Below are positions 1-7,755 of a DNA stretch of 19,607 nt, in pieces (positions within the stretch are counted from its first letter, which is position 1; each line of letters starts with the position of its first letter). The stretch spans positions 1 to 19,607 of the forward strand of contig CAMDGW010000017.1 of the NCBI GenBank assembly GCA_945897695.1, given 5' to 3'. The notes below the pieces were generated by a model, which saw only the letters and a program-made list of their open reading frames with translations, was not told the origin of the DNA and did no database searches. The position numbers and the translations under genes are program-made. This stretch comes from Pseudobacteriovorax antillogorgiicola. Its GTDB lineage: Bacteria; Bdellovibrionota_B; Oligoflexia; Oligoflexales; RGVZ01.

Positions 1-57
1 CGGACTTATAAGGCCTTGGAACGTCAGAAAAAGTGCGGTAATGTCTCGAATTCCTAA
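1..57 (+). CDS. Possible C-terminal tail of an upstream gene (partial)
   Basis: Frame 1 is open from the first base to a TAA at 55-57 and would give an 18-residue basic tail ending in the residues GNVSNS. Frame 2 is also open for a similar length, so the choice of frame is weak. If real, this is the end of the gene preceding mutL, about 50 bases upstream of it. No family can be named from so short a tail. Confidence 0.2.
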   Translation, partial: RTYKALERQKKCGNVSNS

Positions 58-110
58 GTGAATGCAACAATTTAGATCTATTTTATGAGTCAGCCTGGGG
101 GAGGGCTTTC

Positions 111-2006
111 ATGAGTCGCATACAACTTCTCGATGACACGCTCATCAACAAAATTGCCGCCGGCGAAGTCGTCGAACGACCAGCCAGTGTCGTCAAAGAG
201 CTAATTGAAAATAGTCTTGACGCGGGAGCAGCCAAAATTACAGTCGAACTCCAGGAGGGTGGTCGAAAGCGCATATTAATCTCCGACAACGGCTCGGGAA
301 TGTCCCGTGACGATGCCTCCAAAGCCATGCTTCGTCATGCGACGTCCAAAATCCGCAGTGCTGAAGATTTATTTAATCTCCACACGATGGGGTTTCGGGG
401 CGAAGCTTTAGCGTCGATCTCAGCGGTTTGCCGCTTTACATTGATGACCTGTGAGCAGGGATCGGCAACCGGTGTTCGTTTGCAGTCTGACGGTGGTGCC
501 GCGGGAGAAGAGGCTCCATGGCAAAGCTCCGGTGGCACGACGATCATCTGTGATGACCTTTTTTATAATGTGCCTGTTCGGCAGAAGTTTTTGAAAGCGG
601 CGCCGGTTGAATATAGCGCAGTCTTAGAACTCATGCAGGCACTGTCTCTGGCGCATCCTTCTGTAGATTTCACGTTGATCCATAATGGCAAAGAAGTTTT
701 GCGCGCTCCTGCAGTGCCAGGGAACGTGCGAGATGAAGCAGCTCTCAGAAAAAGATTTTCCCAGGTGATGAGAGGTGACGCTGGCCTTGGTATGGTTTAC
801 ACGGCCGCAGAATGTCCCTACGGCTCGATGATGGGCCTTATTTCAGCGCCAGGTGTTGAGCGTGGTTCTGCCAAAGATATGTTTCTTTTTATCAACGGCC
901 GATGGGTCAAGGATAAGTCTCTAAGGTTTGCTGCTCTGCGCGGTTACCATAGTCATTTGCTCCGGGGAAAATATCCTGTGGTTGCGGTCTTTCTGACAGT
1001 CGACCCAGGACTTGTGGATGCCAACGTTCACCCTGCCAAAACAGAAGTTCGCCTTCAATACGCAAATGAATTGCACTCGATGGTTGCGGCAGCAGTACGC
1101 GAAGGGCTTAGGCGTGCTGACTGGGCTGCCAAACCATCAATGGAATTACCAACCTCGTCTCGTTCATCTGTCGTCGAAGATATTGCCACTCACGACACAG
1201 CTTCTAAAGTCTCTGCCCCCAAAGATTCCCTGTGGTCGACTCCTGCCTCGCTTCGCATGTCCACACCTAGGGCAAAATCAGACGACAGCTTCTCAGCACC
1301 AAGTCCTGCTAGATGGCGAGAGGTCACGCCTAAGCATGGATCATTGTTTGACGACCTAGCATCCGCGACCCCCGAAAACCAACACCCAGTGGCAGTTTCA
1401 GCAGCGCAGTCGGTTCCATGGTCTGAGTTGACCTACATGGGAAGCATTGCCGACTGTTATTTGCTTTTTAGTCACGGGGATCGCCGCAGTGGAGCCAGGC
1501 TTTTGGGTGTGGATCAGCACGCCTTTCACGAGCGCGTTTTGTATGAGCGACTAGCTCGCAACACAGAGCTCCTAAAGTCAAGCCAGACACTTTTAGTCCC
1601 AGAGGGATTAACGTTAACGGCAAAAGAAGTGGGCGCTCTGACAGAAATGAAGTCTATTTTGGAAGGTAATGGGTTTAGATTTGACGTCCTAGACGATGAA
1701 ACCATCGAAGTACGCGCAGTGCCCATACTGCTGGCAAAATCTGATCTACAAGTGCTAATGGAGTCAATTGCTAGGCATCATGATTCAAATATGCCCCTTG
1801 AAAATAACATTGGACTGACTCACGACTTACTCTCCACTATGGCCTGTCACGGTGCCGTGCGCGCAGGTGAAAAACTAGGTGAGAATGAACTTAGAATTCT
1901 CGTTAACGAAGCTCATGACGTGGATTTCTTCCACAACTGTCCCCACGGCCGCCGTGTCTTCCGCTGGTGGGACGAGGCACAGATTGCTCGCTGGTTTGAT
2001 CGCTAG
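111..2006 (+). CDS. mutL: DNA mismatch repair protein MutL (endonuclease type)
   Basis: MutL couples mismatch recognition by MutS to strand incision and removal. The 631-residue protein has an N-terminal GHKL ATPase domain (about 1-330) with the conserved E30/N34 helix, DNGSGM at 59-64, RHATSKI at 75-81 and GFRGEAL at 94-100. A low-complexity Ser/Pro/Thr linker (about 340-430) leads to the C-terminal dimerization domain. That domain keeps DQHA(x2)E(x4)E at 468-479, ACHGAVRAG at 578-586 and CPHGR at 610-614, the metal-binding set of nicking MutL/PMS2 proteins that is missing in E. coli MutL. A strong Shine-Dalgarno (GGGGGAGGG, about 97-105) precedes the ATG. miaA follows after 17 bases, so the two are probably co-transcribed. 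Length is normal and the frame is intact. Identification is secure; endonuclease activity is inferred from the motifs. Confidence 0.97.
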   Translation: MSRIQLLDDTLINKIAAGEVVERPASVVKELIENSLDAGAAKITVELQEGGRKRILISDNGSGMSRDDASKAMLRHATSKIRSAEDLFNLHTMGFRGEALASISAVCRFTLMTCEQGSATGVRLQSDGGAAGEEAPWQSSGGTTIICDDLFYNVPVRQKFLKAAPVEYSAVLELMQALSLAHPSVDFTLIHNGKEVLRAPAVPGNVRDEAALRKRFSQVMRGDAGLGMVYTAAECPYGSMMGLISAPGVERGSAKDMFLFINGRWVKDKSLRFAALRGYHSHLLRGKYPVVAVFLTVDPGLVDANVHPAKTEVRLQYANELHSMVAAAVREGLRRADWAAKPSMELPTSSRSSVVEDIATHDTASKVSAPKDSLWSTPASLRMSTPRAKSDDSFSAPSPARWREVTPKHGSLFDDLASATPENQHPVAVSAAQSVPWSELTYMGSIADCYLLFSHGDRRSGARLLGVDQHAFHERVLYERLARNTELLKSSQTLLVPEGLTLTAKEVGALTEMKSILEGNGFRFDVLDDETIEVRAVPILLAKSDLQVLMESIARHHDSNMPLENNIGLTHDLLSTMACHGAVRAGEKLGENELRILVNEAHDVDFFHNCPHGRRVFRWWDEAQIARWFDR

Positions 2007-2023
2007 GAAGGAAGGCTGACCTT

Positions 2024-2989
2024 ATGAAGTGGCACTGCCACATGCCCTCTGGCCAGCGTCCTGAGTTTTTGGTGGTCGGAGGTCCTACCGCTAGTGGGAA
2101 GTCGGCTGTTGCCTTGGAGCTTGCAAAAGCGTTTTCAGGGAGCTTGATTTGCTGTGACAGTGTCCAGCTTTATCAAGGCTTTGATATCGGATCAGCCAAA
2201 CCCTCCAAGGCGGAACAGGCAATCGTTCCGCATTTGTTATTTGACGAGTTTTCATGGAATGAGCCTTGTGATGCTGCTATTTTTGCCGCAAAGGCAAGGC
2301 AGGCAATCACTCAAGTGCAAGAGACCGGGCGCCTGCCGATTGTGGTCGGTGGAACAGGCCTCTATCTGCGGGCACTCCTTGGCGATGCCTGGGATGAGGA
2401 TATTCCAAGTGATGAGGAGCTCAGGAAAAAACTTTCCGAGCGACGTAGCGAGGATCTTTTTTCTGAACTTAAATCTTTAGATCCAAGGCGCGCAGCGCAA
2501 CTCCATGTTAACGACCGATTTCGTGTGATTAGAGCACTCGAGATCAACCTTTTGACAGGTTCTCCAGTTAAAGACCCGTCTTTGCACAAGCTTGATTCAC
2601 AGCGTAAACATATCCTGGTCTTCATGAATCCTCCGCGTGAGTACCTCTACTCCCGGATCAATGGGCGCACGTCGGCCATGATTTCGGAGGGATTATTGGA
2701 GGAAGTTAAAGGTCTTCTTGATGCTGGAGTCGATCCAGCTTGTAAGCCAATGGGAAGTATTGGTTACAAAGAGGTGGTTTTCATGCTTAATCATGGCACC
2801 TCACGAGAAGACCTTGAAAAGAGTATTGCTACCGCGACTCGTCAATACGCCAAAAGACAGGTCACCTGGTTTAAAAAGGTTTTAGCCGATGCTGAGCTCT
2901 CCCGTGTGGATCAGGTGCAGACATTGATTCACTCAATAAAAGAGTCTAGAATCTTGGAATCATATTCAGACGGCAAACGTACATCATGA
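2024..2989 (+). CDS. miaA: tRNA dimethylallyltransferase MiaA
   Basis: MiaA transfers the dimethylallyl group from dimethylallyl diphosphate to N6 of A37 in tRNAs that read UNN codons, the first step towards ms2i6A. The 321-residue protein has the P-loop GGPTASGKS at 19-27, the catalytic region CCDSVQLYQGFDIGSAKP starting at 43 with conserved D45, GGTGLY at 109-114, DRFRVIRALE from 164, and the C-terminal tRNA-binding segment RQYAKRQVTWF at 273-283. AGGAAGG just after the mutL stop serves the ATG at 2024; a second ATG at 2042 is possible and would remove six residues. mutL and miaA are neighbours in many proteobacteria. The stop codon overlaps the start of the next gene as ATGA. Identification is secure. 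Confidence 0.96.
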   Translation: MKWHCHMPSGQRPEFLVVGGPTASGKSAVALELAKAFSGSLICCDSVQLYQGFDIGSAKPSKAEQAIVPHLLFDEFSWNEPCDAAIFAAKARQAITQVQETGRLPIVVGGTGLYLRALLGDAWDEDIPSDEELRKKLSERRSEDLFSELKSLDPRRAAQLHVNDRFRVIRALEINLLTGSPVKDPSLHKLDSQRKHILVFMNPPREYLYSRINGRTSAMISEGLLEEVKGLLDAGVDPACKPMGSIGYKEVVFMLNHGTSREDLEKSIATATRQYAKRQVTWFKKVLADAELSRVDQVQTLIHSIKESRILESYSDGKRTS

Positions 2990-3627
2990 GTCAGATTCTG
3001 CTCTACAGCGATTTTAGACCTGGCGTAAGCGGTCTCATGGATGACGAGCTTCTTCGTCGGATGGCTGGCACTTCGTGCCGTGTGGGCTACATTCCATCGG
3101 AATCAGATCTAAAACGACGTTACTTTGAAAAAATTTGTGAACGATACGAAGATATAGGAATTACCAACGTCACCTATTTTGACTTAGGCGAGGAATTCCA
3201 CAAAGAAAATATCCCTGATCTCATGAGTTGTGATGCAATTCATTTGTCAGGTGGTGACCCAGAAAAGTTTCTAGCTCTCGTGAGGCAGCGAGGCTTTAAG
3301 GACCATCTTAAAATATTTCTCAAAAAAGGTGGAGTCCTCACCGGCATCAGCGCAGGAGCTATGATTTTGACGCCGTCTCTTGGCCTGTTAGGTATCGACT
3401 CCAAAAATAGTCCCTCCGCAAAACCACGCTCAGCACTCAAGATGGTAGATTTTGAATTCTACCCGCACTTCAAAGAAGATGACGCCACTAAGCGCGCCCT
3501 AACTACGTACGCGAGAGTTAGGCAAACGCGCGTTTATGCCTGCGATGACGATGGTGGCATTGTGGTGAACCAGGGTGAGGTGGCCACAGTTGGGCGCGTG
3601 ACCTGTTTTGAGCCAAGCAGAGGTTGA
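2986..3627 (+). CDS. S51-family serine peptidase (dipeptidase E / cyanophycinase-like)
   Basis: Peptidase S51 enzymes are cytoplasmic serine peptidases with a glutamine-amidotransferase-like fold; PepE cleaves Asp-X dipeptides and cyanophycinases cleave beta-Asp-Arg. This 213-residue protein shows the family frame: SGGDPEKF at 88-95 (oxyanion strand), the nucleophile elbow GISAGAM at 120-126 with Ser122, and YPHF at 159-162 with the likely catalytic His161, followed by an acidic DDDGG segment at 187-191. Length fits PepE (about 230). It starts within the miaA stop codon (ATGA) with no strong Shine-Dalgarno of its own, so translational coupling is likely. The family assignment is firm. Substrate choice between PepE, cyanophycinase and other S51 subgroups cannot be settled, so no symbol is given. 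Confidence 0.85.
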   Translation: MSQILLYSDFRPGVSGLMDDELLRRMAGTSCRVGYIPSESDLKRRYFEKICERYEDIGITNVTYFDLGEEFHKENIPDLMSCDAIHLSGGDPEKFLALVRQRGFKDHLKIFLKKGGVLTGISAGAMILTPSLGLLGIDSKNSPSAKPRSALKMVDFEFYPHFKEDDATKRALTTYARVRQTRVYACDDDGGIVVNQGEVATVGRVTCFEPSRG

Positions 3628-3748
3628 GCATGAAAGGACTCTGTTATCGCATTTACTCAAAAATCCACTAACGAAATCTCCATCATTTCAGATCATTGCG
3701 ACCTTTTGGCTCGCCAATGTCAGTGGTTCGTAATAGCTGGTTATCTCG

Positions 3749-3790
3749 TTGATTCAGGCTGATTTTTACCTAAAGTCTAAGGCTTTTTTT
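3749..3790 (+). promoter_or_regulatory. Weak promoter or terminator candidate before the lipoprotein
   Basis: The 198-base gap between the S51 peptidase and the lipoprotein holds no credible gene. TTGATT (3749-3754) and TAAAGT (3771-3776) are 16 bases apart and could be a weak sigma70 promoter. The same stretch contains a poor CCT/AGG hairpin (3769-3782) followed by seven T residues (3784-3790), which could instead end the mutL-miaA transcript. Neither reading is strong. Confidence 0.25.
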
Positions 3791-3825
3791 GCCGACAAGA
3801 GACTGATTATTGGAGGAGGGGCCGA

Positions 3826-4767
3826 GTGGCAAGCTGCAGCAAAATTTTCAACCAATATTCTGCCCGAATTCTATGGGTGATGATATGGGGCTTCACAGCT
3901 GGATGCTCACCCGTCGAGACAACAGCGATTGCGCCCACTGATTCAGCCAAGTCTGAAATTAGATCTGGTGATGGGGCGGCGAAGGTTTTGCCAGCTATAA
4001 CTGTCACAGACTCCACCCTTACGTTGCCGACCTGGTGTAAGATGAACCCAGCAAGTGATCAGGTCTGCTTTCACTGCAGCAGAACCGACGATGGGGTTCC
4101 ACTAGAGTATGAGCAGTGTCTGACCCCTTCAGATTCTTTTCGGGCTTCGACTGATTGTTGGTTTTCAAATCAGGTGACAAAGACAATCTCTTGCCTTGGC
4201 ACCCGCTCAGGAGAGACGTTCACGATGGATGTTTCGACGGCCAAGGAAAAGGTGACCGTAACTATACCGGTATTTTTAATTGCCCTTAATCTTGCGGTTA
4301 GTGAGAAATATGGTCCCACAAGTTCGGTCACTAAATTTGTGACGGATATTTCGACTTTTTTGGGAAGCCGCATGGAGCAGATCATGCGCCGCGAAGATTT
4401 GTCGGGTGTTGCTGGTGATCTGGCCATGCTGGTAAATAACAAAACAACGTCGAAACTCAACGACCAGCAGCTTCTTGTGTTCAAAGTGAGTGCTTATGCA
4501 GCGTTTGAAGCGATGCTGTTGGAGCTGTCTGGCAAAAAAGACTATGACGTTTCTAAGGTTTTACTCAGGGGGTTAAGGCTATCTGGTTTTGTACCCGCTA
4601 ACCTCATGGGCGAAGCTAAACCGTTACTGTCTGGTTCAGGTTTGGCTTCTTTATGGTTAGACAGCAAATCCCAGTCTTTGGAGACGATGTTTAAGATCCT
4701 AGGGCCGAGCGTAGTCGGGGTGAGTTCGGCCGAGCTATTGCTACAGCGCCTGCAACAGGACAACTAA
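3826..4767 (+). CDS. Cysteine-rich lipoprotein, function unknown
   Basis: A 313-residue protein starting at GTG with an excellent GGAGGAGG Shine-Dalgarno (about 3812-3819). The N-terminus is a lipoprotein signal: a positively charged head, a hydrophobic segment (15-25) and the lipobox TAGC with Cys27 as the lipidated residue, placing the protein in the periplasm on a membrane. A short Ser/Thr/Ala-rich tether (28-60) leads to a compact region with six cysteines at 71, 81, 84, 98, 111 and 123, probably disulfide bonded. The rest (about 145-313) looks mostly alpha-helical and lacks cysteine. I recognise no family. It is a single gene between the mutL run and ubiE. An AT-rich stretch rather than a GC-rich terminator follows its stop. 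Confidence 0.75.
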   Translation: MASCSKIFNQYSARILWVMIWGFTAGCSPVETTAIAPTDSAKSEIRSGDGAAKVLPAITVTDSTLTLPTWCKMNPASDQVCFHCSRTDDGVPLEYEQCLTPSDSFRASTDCWFSNQVTKTISCLGTRSGETFTMDVSTAKEKVTVTIPVFLIALNLAVSEKYGPTSSVTKFVTDISTFLGSRMEQIMRREDLSGVAGDLAMLVNNKTTSKLNDQQLLVFKVSAYAAFEAMLLELSGKKDYDVSKVLLRGLRLSGFVPANLMGEAKPLLSGSGLASLWLDSKSQSLETMFKILGPSVVGVSSAELLLQRLQQDN

Positions 4768-4777
4768 TTGCCTGTAA

Positions 4778-4799
4778 TTTAACAATTTTTTAACAATTT
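4778..4799. repeat. Exact 11-bp tandem repeat upstream of ubiE
   Basis: TTTAACAATTT occurs twice in direct succession (4778-4788 and 4789-4799) with no mismatch. The AT-rich block lies about 30 bases upstream of the proposed ubiE -10 element. It could act as an UP element, a regulator site or simply a short duplication. Confidence 0.6.
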
Positions 4800-4809
4800 G
4801 ATTAAGCTG

Positions 4810-4840
4810 GTGAAATTAATCGCACAAAGACTTATAGTCT
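4810..4840 (+). promoter_or_regulatory. Candidate ubiE promoter with overlapping inverted repeat
   Basis: TATAGT at 4833-4838 matches five of six -10 consensus bases. GTGAAA at 4810-4815, 17 bases upstream, is a four-of-six -35 match. The -10 lies inside AGACT-TAT-AGTCT (4828-4840), a 5-bp inverted repeat that could be a regulator site. The start of transcription would be about 35 bases before the GTG start codon. Confidence 0.4.
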
Positions 4841-4880
4841 CCGCCCGCTATTTTGGTGCAAAATTTTCTTGGAGTGACCC

Positions 4881-5609
4881 GTGTCCAAACAGTCTATGCA
4901 AATGACCCGCCCCGTTGATGAATCCGTAGTCGCGGCAATGTTTGACCGCATTTCTGCACGCTACGACTTCCTGAATCGATTGCTAAGTGCTCGTCAGGAT
5001 GTGCGCTGGCGTAATCTATTGATTTCCATGATTCCAACCAAAAAAGGCGGTCGCTACCTCGACGTGGCGACTGGCACTGGCGACGTCTTGTTGGCGGCTC
5101 TCAAGGCCCACCCTGAATATTCAACTTTTATTGGTTCAGACATTTCCAAAGGGATGCTCGGCTTTGCTGATAAGAAGGCTGTAATGGCTGGAATCTCTGA
5201 TCGCGTAGAATGGCGAGTGATGTCGGCAGAATCGATCAGTGAAAAGACGGAGTCGGTCGACTGCGCCTCGATATCCTTTGGACTAAGAAACGTGGTCAAT
5301 AAAGAGCGTGCTTTAAGTGAGTTTGCGCGGGTACTCAAGCCAGGAGGCGTGTTCCTGATACTTGAGTTTTTCACCCCGACGACGGGACTCATGTCAAAAG
5401 CGTTTCAGTTTTATTTCCACCAAATTCTTCCAAAGATCGGGAGCCTTTTTAGCGAAAAAGAGGCTTATTCCTATCTGCCGAAGAGCGTAGCGAGTTTTTA
5501 TAGCCCTAGTGAGCTGCGCGATAGTTTGCGCAATAAAGGCTTTGTCATCGAAAAGGAAATAAATTTCCTTTTCGGTGCATGTCGCCTGGTTAAAAGTCGT
5601 CGTACTTAA
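4881..5609 (+). CDS. ubiE: Demethylmenaquinone/ubiquinone C-methyltransferase
   Basis: UbiE/MenG performs the SAM-dependent C-methylation that makes menaquinone from demethylmenaquinone and, in ubiquinone producers, the matching step on the benzoquinol ring. The 242-residue protein begins with the family signature FDRISARYDFLNRLLS (21-36), has SAM motif I DVATGTGDVL (61-70), SDIS at 86-89 as motif II, and the second signature GLRNVVNKERAL (134-145) followed by EFARVLKPGG (147-156). A GTG start follows GGAG by six bases; Met6 and Met8 are alternatives with poorer spacing. The gene is intact and of normal length. It ends three bases before the end of the convergent htpG. No other quinone gene is in view, so which quinone is made is unknown; menG is an equally valid symbol. 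Confidence 0.93.
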   Translation: MSKQSMQMTRPVDESVVAAMFDRISARYDFLNRLLSARQDVRWRNLLISMIPTKKGGRYLDVATGTGDVLLAALKAHPEYSTFIGSDISKGMLGFADKKAVMAGISDRVEWRVMSAESISEKTESVDCASISFGLRNVVNKERALSEFARVLKPGGVFLILEFFTPTTGLMSKAFQFYFHQILPKIGSLFSEKEAYSYLPKSVASFYSPSELRDSLRNKGFVIEKEINFLFGACRLVKSRRT

Positions 5610-5635
5610 CTCTTAGCCCATTTTAGCCAAGAGTT
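5608..5635. terminator. Possible bidirectional hairpin between ubiE and htpG
   Basis: AACTCTT (5608-5614) and AAGAGTT (5629-5635) form a perfect 7-bp stem, extended past one A/C mismatch by two G-C pairs (5616-5617 with 5626-5627), with an 8-base loop. It overlaps both stop codons of the convergent genes. No T-tract follows on either strand, so intrinsic termination is doubtful. Confidence 0.3.
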
Positions 5636-7460
5636 TGGTGCTCCGGTCTACGAATTGCTGCATCATCTCGGCGGTGAACTTGCCTTGTTGCAGGTACGCC
5701 AAGTCATAGACGTAATCTACAGCCATCTTTAGATCTTCGTCCTTGTTGAGCCCCTTAGCAAGGCTTAGCAGGGTTTTGATGGCAGGGTTATTTTGGTTGA
5801 TCACAAGAGTGTGTTCATCTGCCCAGGGATTATCGTCTTTGCCTGTGGTGCTTAGGCGTGTCATGTCTTTGAGGCGGCGGATTGATTCATCAACCATGAG
5901 CATACCAGGTAGAGTTGGGGATTTGAAGGCCTCCACTTTAACTTTGACGTTTTGCTTTGAAAGGTGCTTTCGGAAGATTTCGTCAAGTTTCTCACTTGGT
6001 TTTTTGTTGTCGGTTGGGTCAACAATTTCGGTCGTACTTTGATCCTTGAGATGCTTAGTGATATCGGAGTCGACGCGGGAAAATTTGTATTTGCGCTGGG
6101 AGTGCATCTCCACGTACGGCAGAAAGTGATTGTCGATGAGCGTCTCGGCTAAGATCACGTCCACTGATTCCGACGTTAGCATGCTGATGATACCAGCTTG
6201 TGCTTGGCTGTCGGAGGCATAGACAATGGTGCTATCAGTCTTTTCTTTGTTGCGCTCTAGATATTGGTCGAGCGTTAGATAGTCATCCTTGGCAGTTTTA
6301 AATAAAACATGCTCAATCATGCGATCATAAAACTTACTGTCGCGCAGCATCCCAAATTTTACAAAAGGATGAATGTCGTCCCAGTATTTTTTAAAGCTTT
6401 CAAGCTCAGTTTTTGCCATCCCGGTTAAACGGTCTGCAACTTTTTTAACAATGTGCTCGCTGATCTTTCTCACCGTTGGATCAGTCTGCAAATAGCTTCG
6501 AGAGACGTTAAGGGGGAGGTCCGGGCAATCAATCACGCCCTTTAAAAGGGTCAAAAACTCAGGCGTGAGTTCTTTGCAGTTATCGGCAACGAACACCTGA
6601 TTGCAAAATAGTTTCACCTGGCCTTGGGTTGCATCAAACTCATGACGAACCTTCGGAAAATAAAGAACACCTTTGAGATTGAATGGGTGATCCACATTCA
6701 AATGAATCCAAAATAGTGGATCAGGGGAGCCTGGAAAAACCTTATGAAAGAAGTCGAGGTAGTCCTTATCCGTTAATTGAGACGGAGATTTCGTCCAAAT
6801 TGGATTTGGATCATTGACGACGTTGCCGGCAAGCTCAATCGGGTAGCGGATGAAGGCGCAGTAACGCTCAAGGAGTTCTCGGACCTTCCAATCGTCGAGC
6901 ATCTCCAGGGAGTCTTCTGCAATGTGTAGGATGATATCGGTTCCAACTGTAGTTCGTTTGCCTCCAGAGAGCTTGAACTCTGTGGAACCTTCGCATTCCC
7001 AATGAGCAGGGGTCGCTCCCTCTTGGTAGCTGAGGGTGTCGATCTCAACTTTTGAGGCAACCATGTAGGCAGAATAAAAGCCTAAGCCAAAATGACCGAT
7101 GATCTGTTGATCGTCGGCTTTATCCTGGTACTTTGCGACAAAGTCCTTAACGCCAGAAAAAGCCACTTGATTGATATACTTTTTGATTTCATCTGACGTC
7201 ATACCAAGGCCATTGTCAGAAATGGTCAGAGTCTTGGCTTCTTTATCTATGACCACTGTGATTTTGGCGTCATCAATCTCTCGTTTGACTTCACCTAGCA
7301 CTTTGAGCTTTTGGACCTTGGTCATGGCGTCGGTTGCGTTCGCTACGAGCTCGCGAATGAAGATCTCTTTATCTGAGTAGAGCCAGCGTTTGATGATGGG
7401 TAGGATGTTTTCGGCGTGGATGGAAATATGCCCGGTTTCGGCAGTCGTGGCAGAACTCAT
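5613..7460 (-). CDS. htpG: Molecular chaperone HtpG (bacterial Hsp90)
   Basis: HtpG is the cytosolic Hsp90 homodimer that remodels client proteins using ATP. The 615-residue protein has the N-terminal GHKL ATPase domain: RELVANATDA (36-45) with catalytic E37 and Asn41, the DNGLGM loop near 80, and the ATP-lid segment GHFGLGFYSAYMVA. The middle domain follows (about 220-490), with the conserved NVSRSYLQ client/ATPase loop, then the C-terminal dimerization domain. The length is close to that of other HtpG proteins (about 620-650) and the reading frame is intact. AAGGAG lies eight bases before the ATG. The gene stands alone, convergent with ubiE, and reads from a consensus-like promoter at 7503-7530. 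Identification is secure. Confidence 0.97.
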   Translation of the reverse strand: MSSATTAETGHISIHAENILPIIKRWLYSDKEIFIRELVANATDAMTKVQKLKVLGEVKREIDDAKITVVIDKEAKTLTISDNGLGMTSDEIKKYINQVAFSGVKDFVAKYQDKADDQQIIGHFGLGFYSAYMVASKVEIDTLSYQEGATPAHWECEGSTEFKLSGGKRTTVGTDIILHIAEDSLEMLDDWKVRELLERYCAFIRYPIELAGNVVNDPNPIWTKSPSQLTDKDYLDFFHKVFPGSPDPLFWIHLNVDHPFNLKGVLYFPKVRHEFDATQGQVKLFCNQVFVADNCKELTPEFLTLLKGVIDCPDLPLNVSRSYLQTDPTVRKISEHIVKKVADRLTGMAKTELESFKKYWDDIHPFVKFGMLRDSKFYDRMIEHVLFKTAKDDYLTLDQYLERNKEKTDSTIVYASDSQAQAGIISMLTSESVDVILAETLIDNHFLPYVEMHSQRKYKFSRVDSDITKHLKDQSTTEIVDPTDNKKPSEKLDEIFRKHLSKQNVKVKVEAFKSPTLPGMLMVDESIRRLKDMTRLSTTGKDDNPWADEHTLVINQNNPAIKTLLSLAKGLNKDEDLKMAVDYVYDLAYLQQGKFTAEMMQQFVDRSTKLLAKMG

Positions 7461-7502
7461 GGAATTTGCTCCTTAAAGTCGTCAGAAATAATGGACGTTC
7501 GC

Positions 7503-7530
7503 ACTATAGATCCTGTCACCGCCCTGTCAA
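7503..7530 (-). promoter_or_regulatory. Sigma70-type promoter of htpG
   Basis: Reading the minus strand, a perfect TTGACA (7525-7530) is followed after 16 bases by TATAGT (7503-7508), which matches the -10 consensus at five of six positions. This gives a leader of about 35 bases before the htpG ATG. I see no sigma32-type element and no CIRCE inverted repeat in the gap. Confidence 0.65.
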
Positions 7531-7603
7531 CCCCGGTACCACAAGGGGCGCGTGCTCCCATGCAGTTGGACTGGGTGGGGCCAGCCAGGTCAAAAATCCT
7601 GTA

Positions 7604-7712
7604 ATTACTGATAAATACAAGTTAACAAACGGTTAATATGGCATAGTTATAAGTCGCTATTAATATTATTTTAATAAAATACATTGACTTTTAATAACCT
7701 GTTAAGTTAAAA
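7604..7712 (+). promoter_or_regulatory. AT-rich promoter region of the large lipoprotein
   Basis: About 110 bases of very AT-rich DNA with repeated TTAATA-like words lie between htpG and the lipoprotein gene. It contains TTGACT at 7684-7689, a good -35 element, but the sequence 17 bases later (TTAAAA) is only a fair -10. TATAAG at 7648-7653 is a better -10 with no well-spaced -35 (TTAACA is 20 bases away). The region is clearly promoter-like; the exact promoter is unresolved. Confidence 0.35.
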
Positions 7713-7755
7713 GGCGTCCGTTGGTGAAAATTTACTCACAAAAAGGAGATCAGCA

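Noticed and set aside
85..114. Nine-residue leader frame (ATG 85) ending in ATGA with the mutL start
   Set aside because: It is built almost entirely of the mutL Shine-Dalgarno and spacer; such overlaps arise by chance and there is no sign of an attenuation structure.
1012..1359. Plus-strand 115-codon frame inside mutL
   Set aside because: It covers mutL's ATPase end and linker in another frame and has no ribosome-binding site or recognisable domain.
3240..3440. Minus-strand open frame within the S51 peptidase
   Set aside because: Shadow of the GISAGAM-bearing gene; no independent support.
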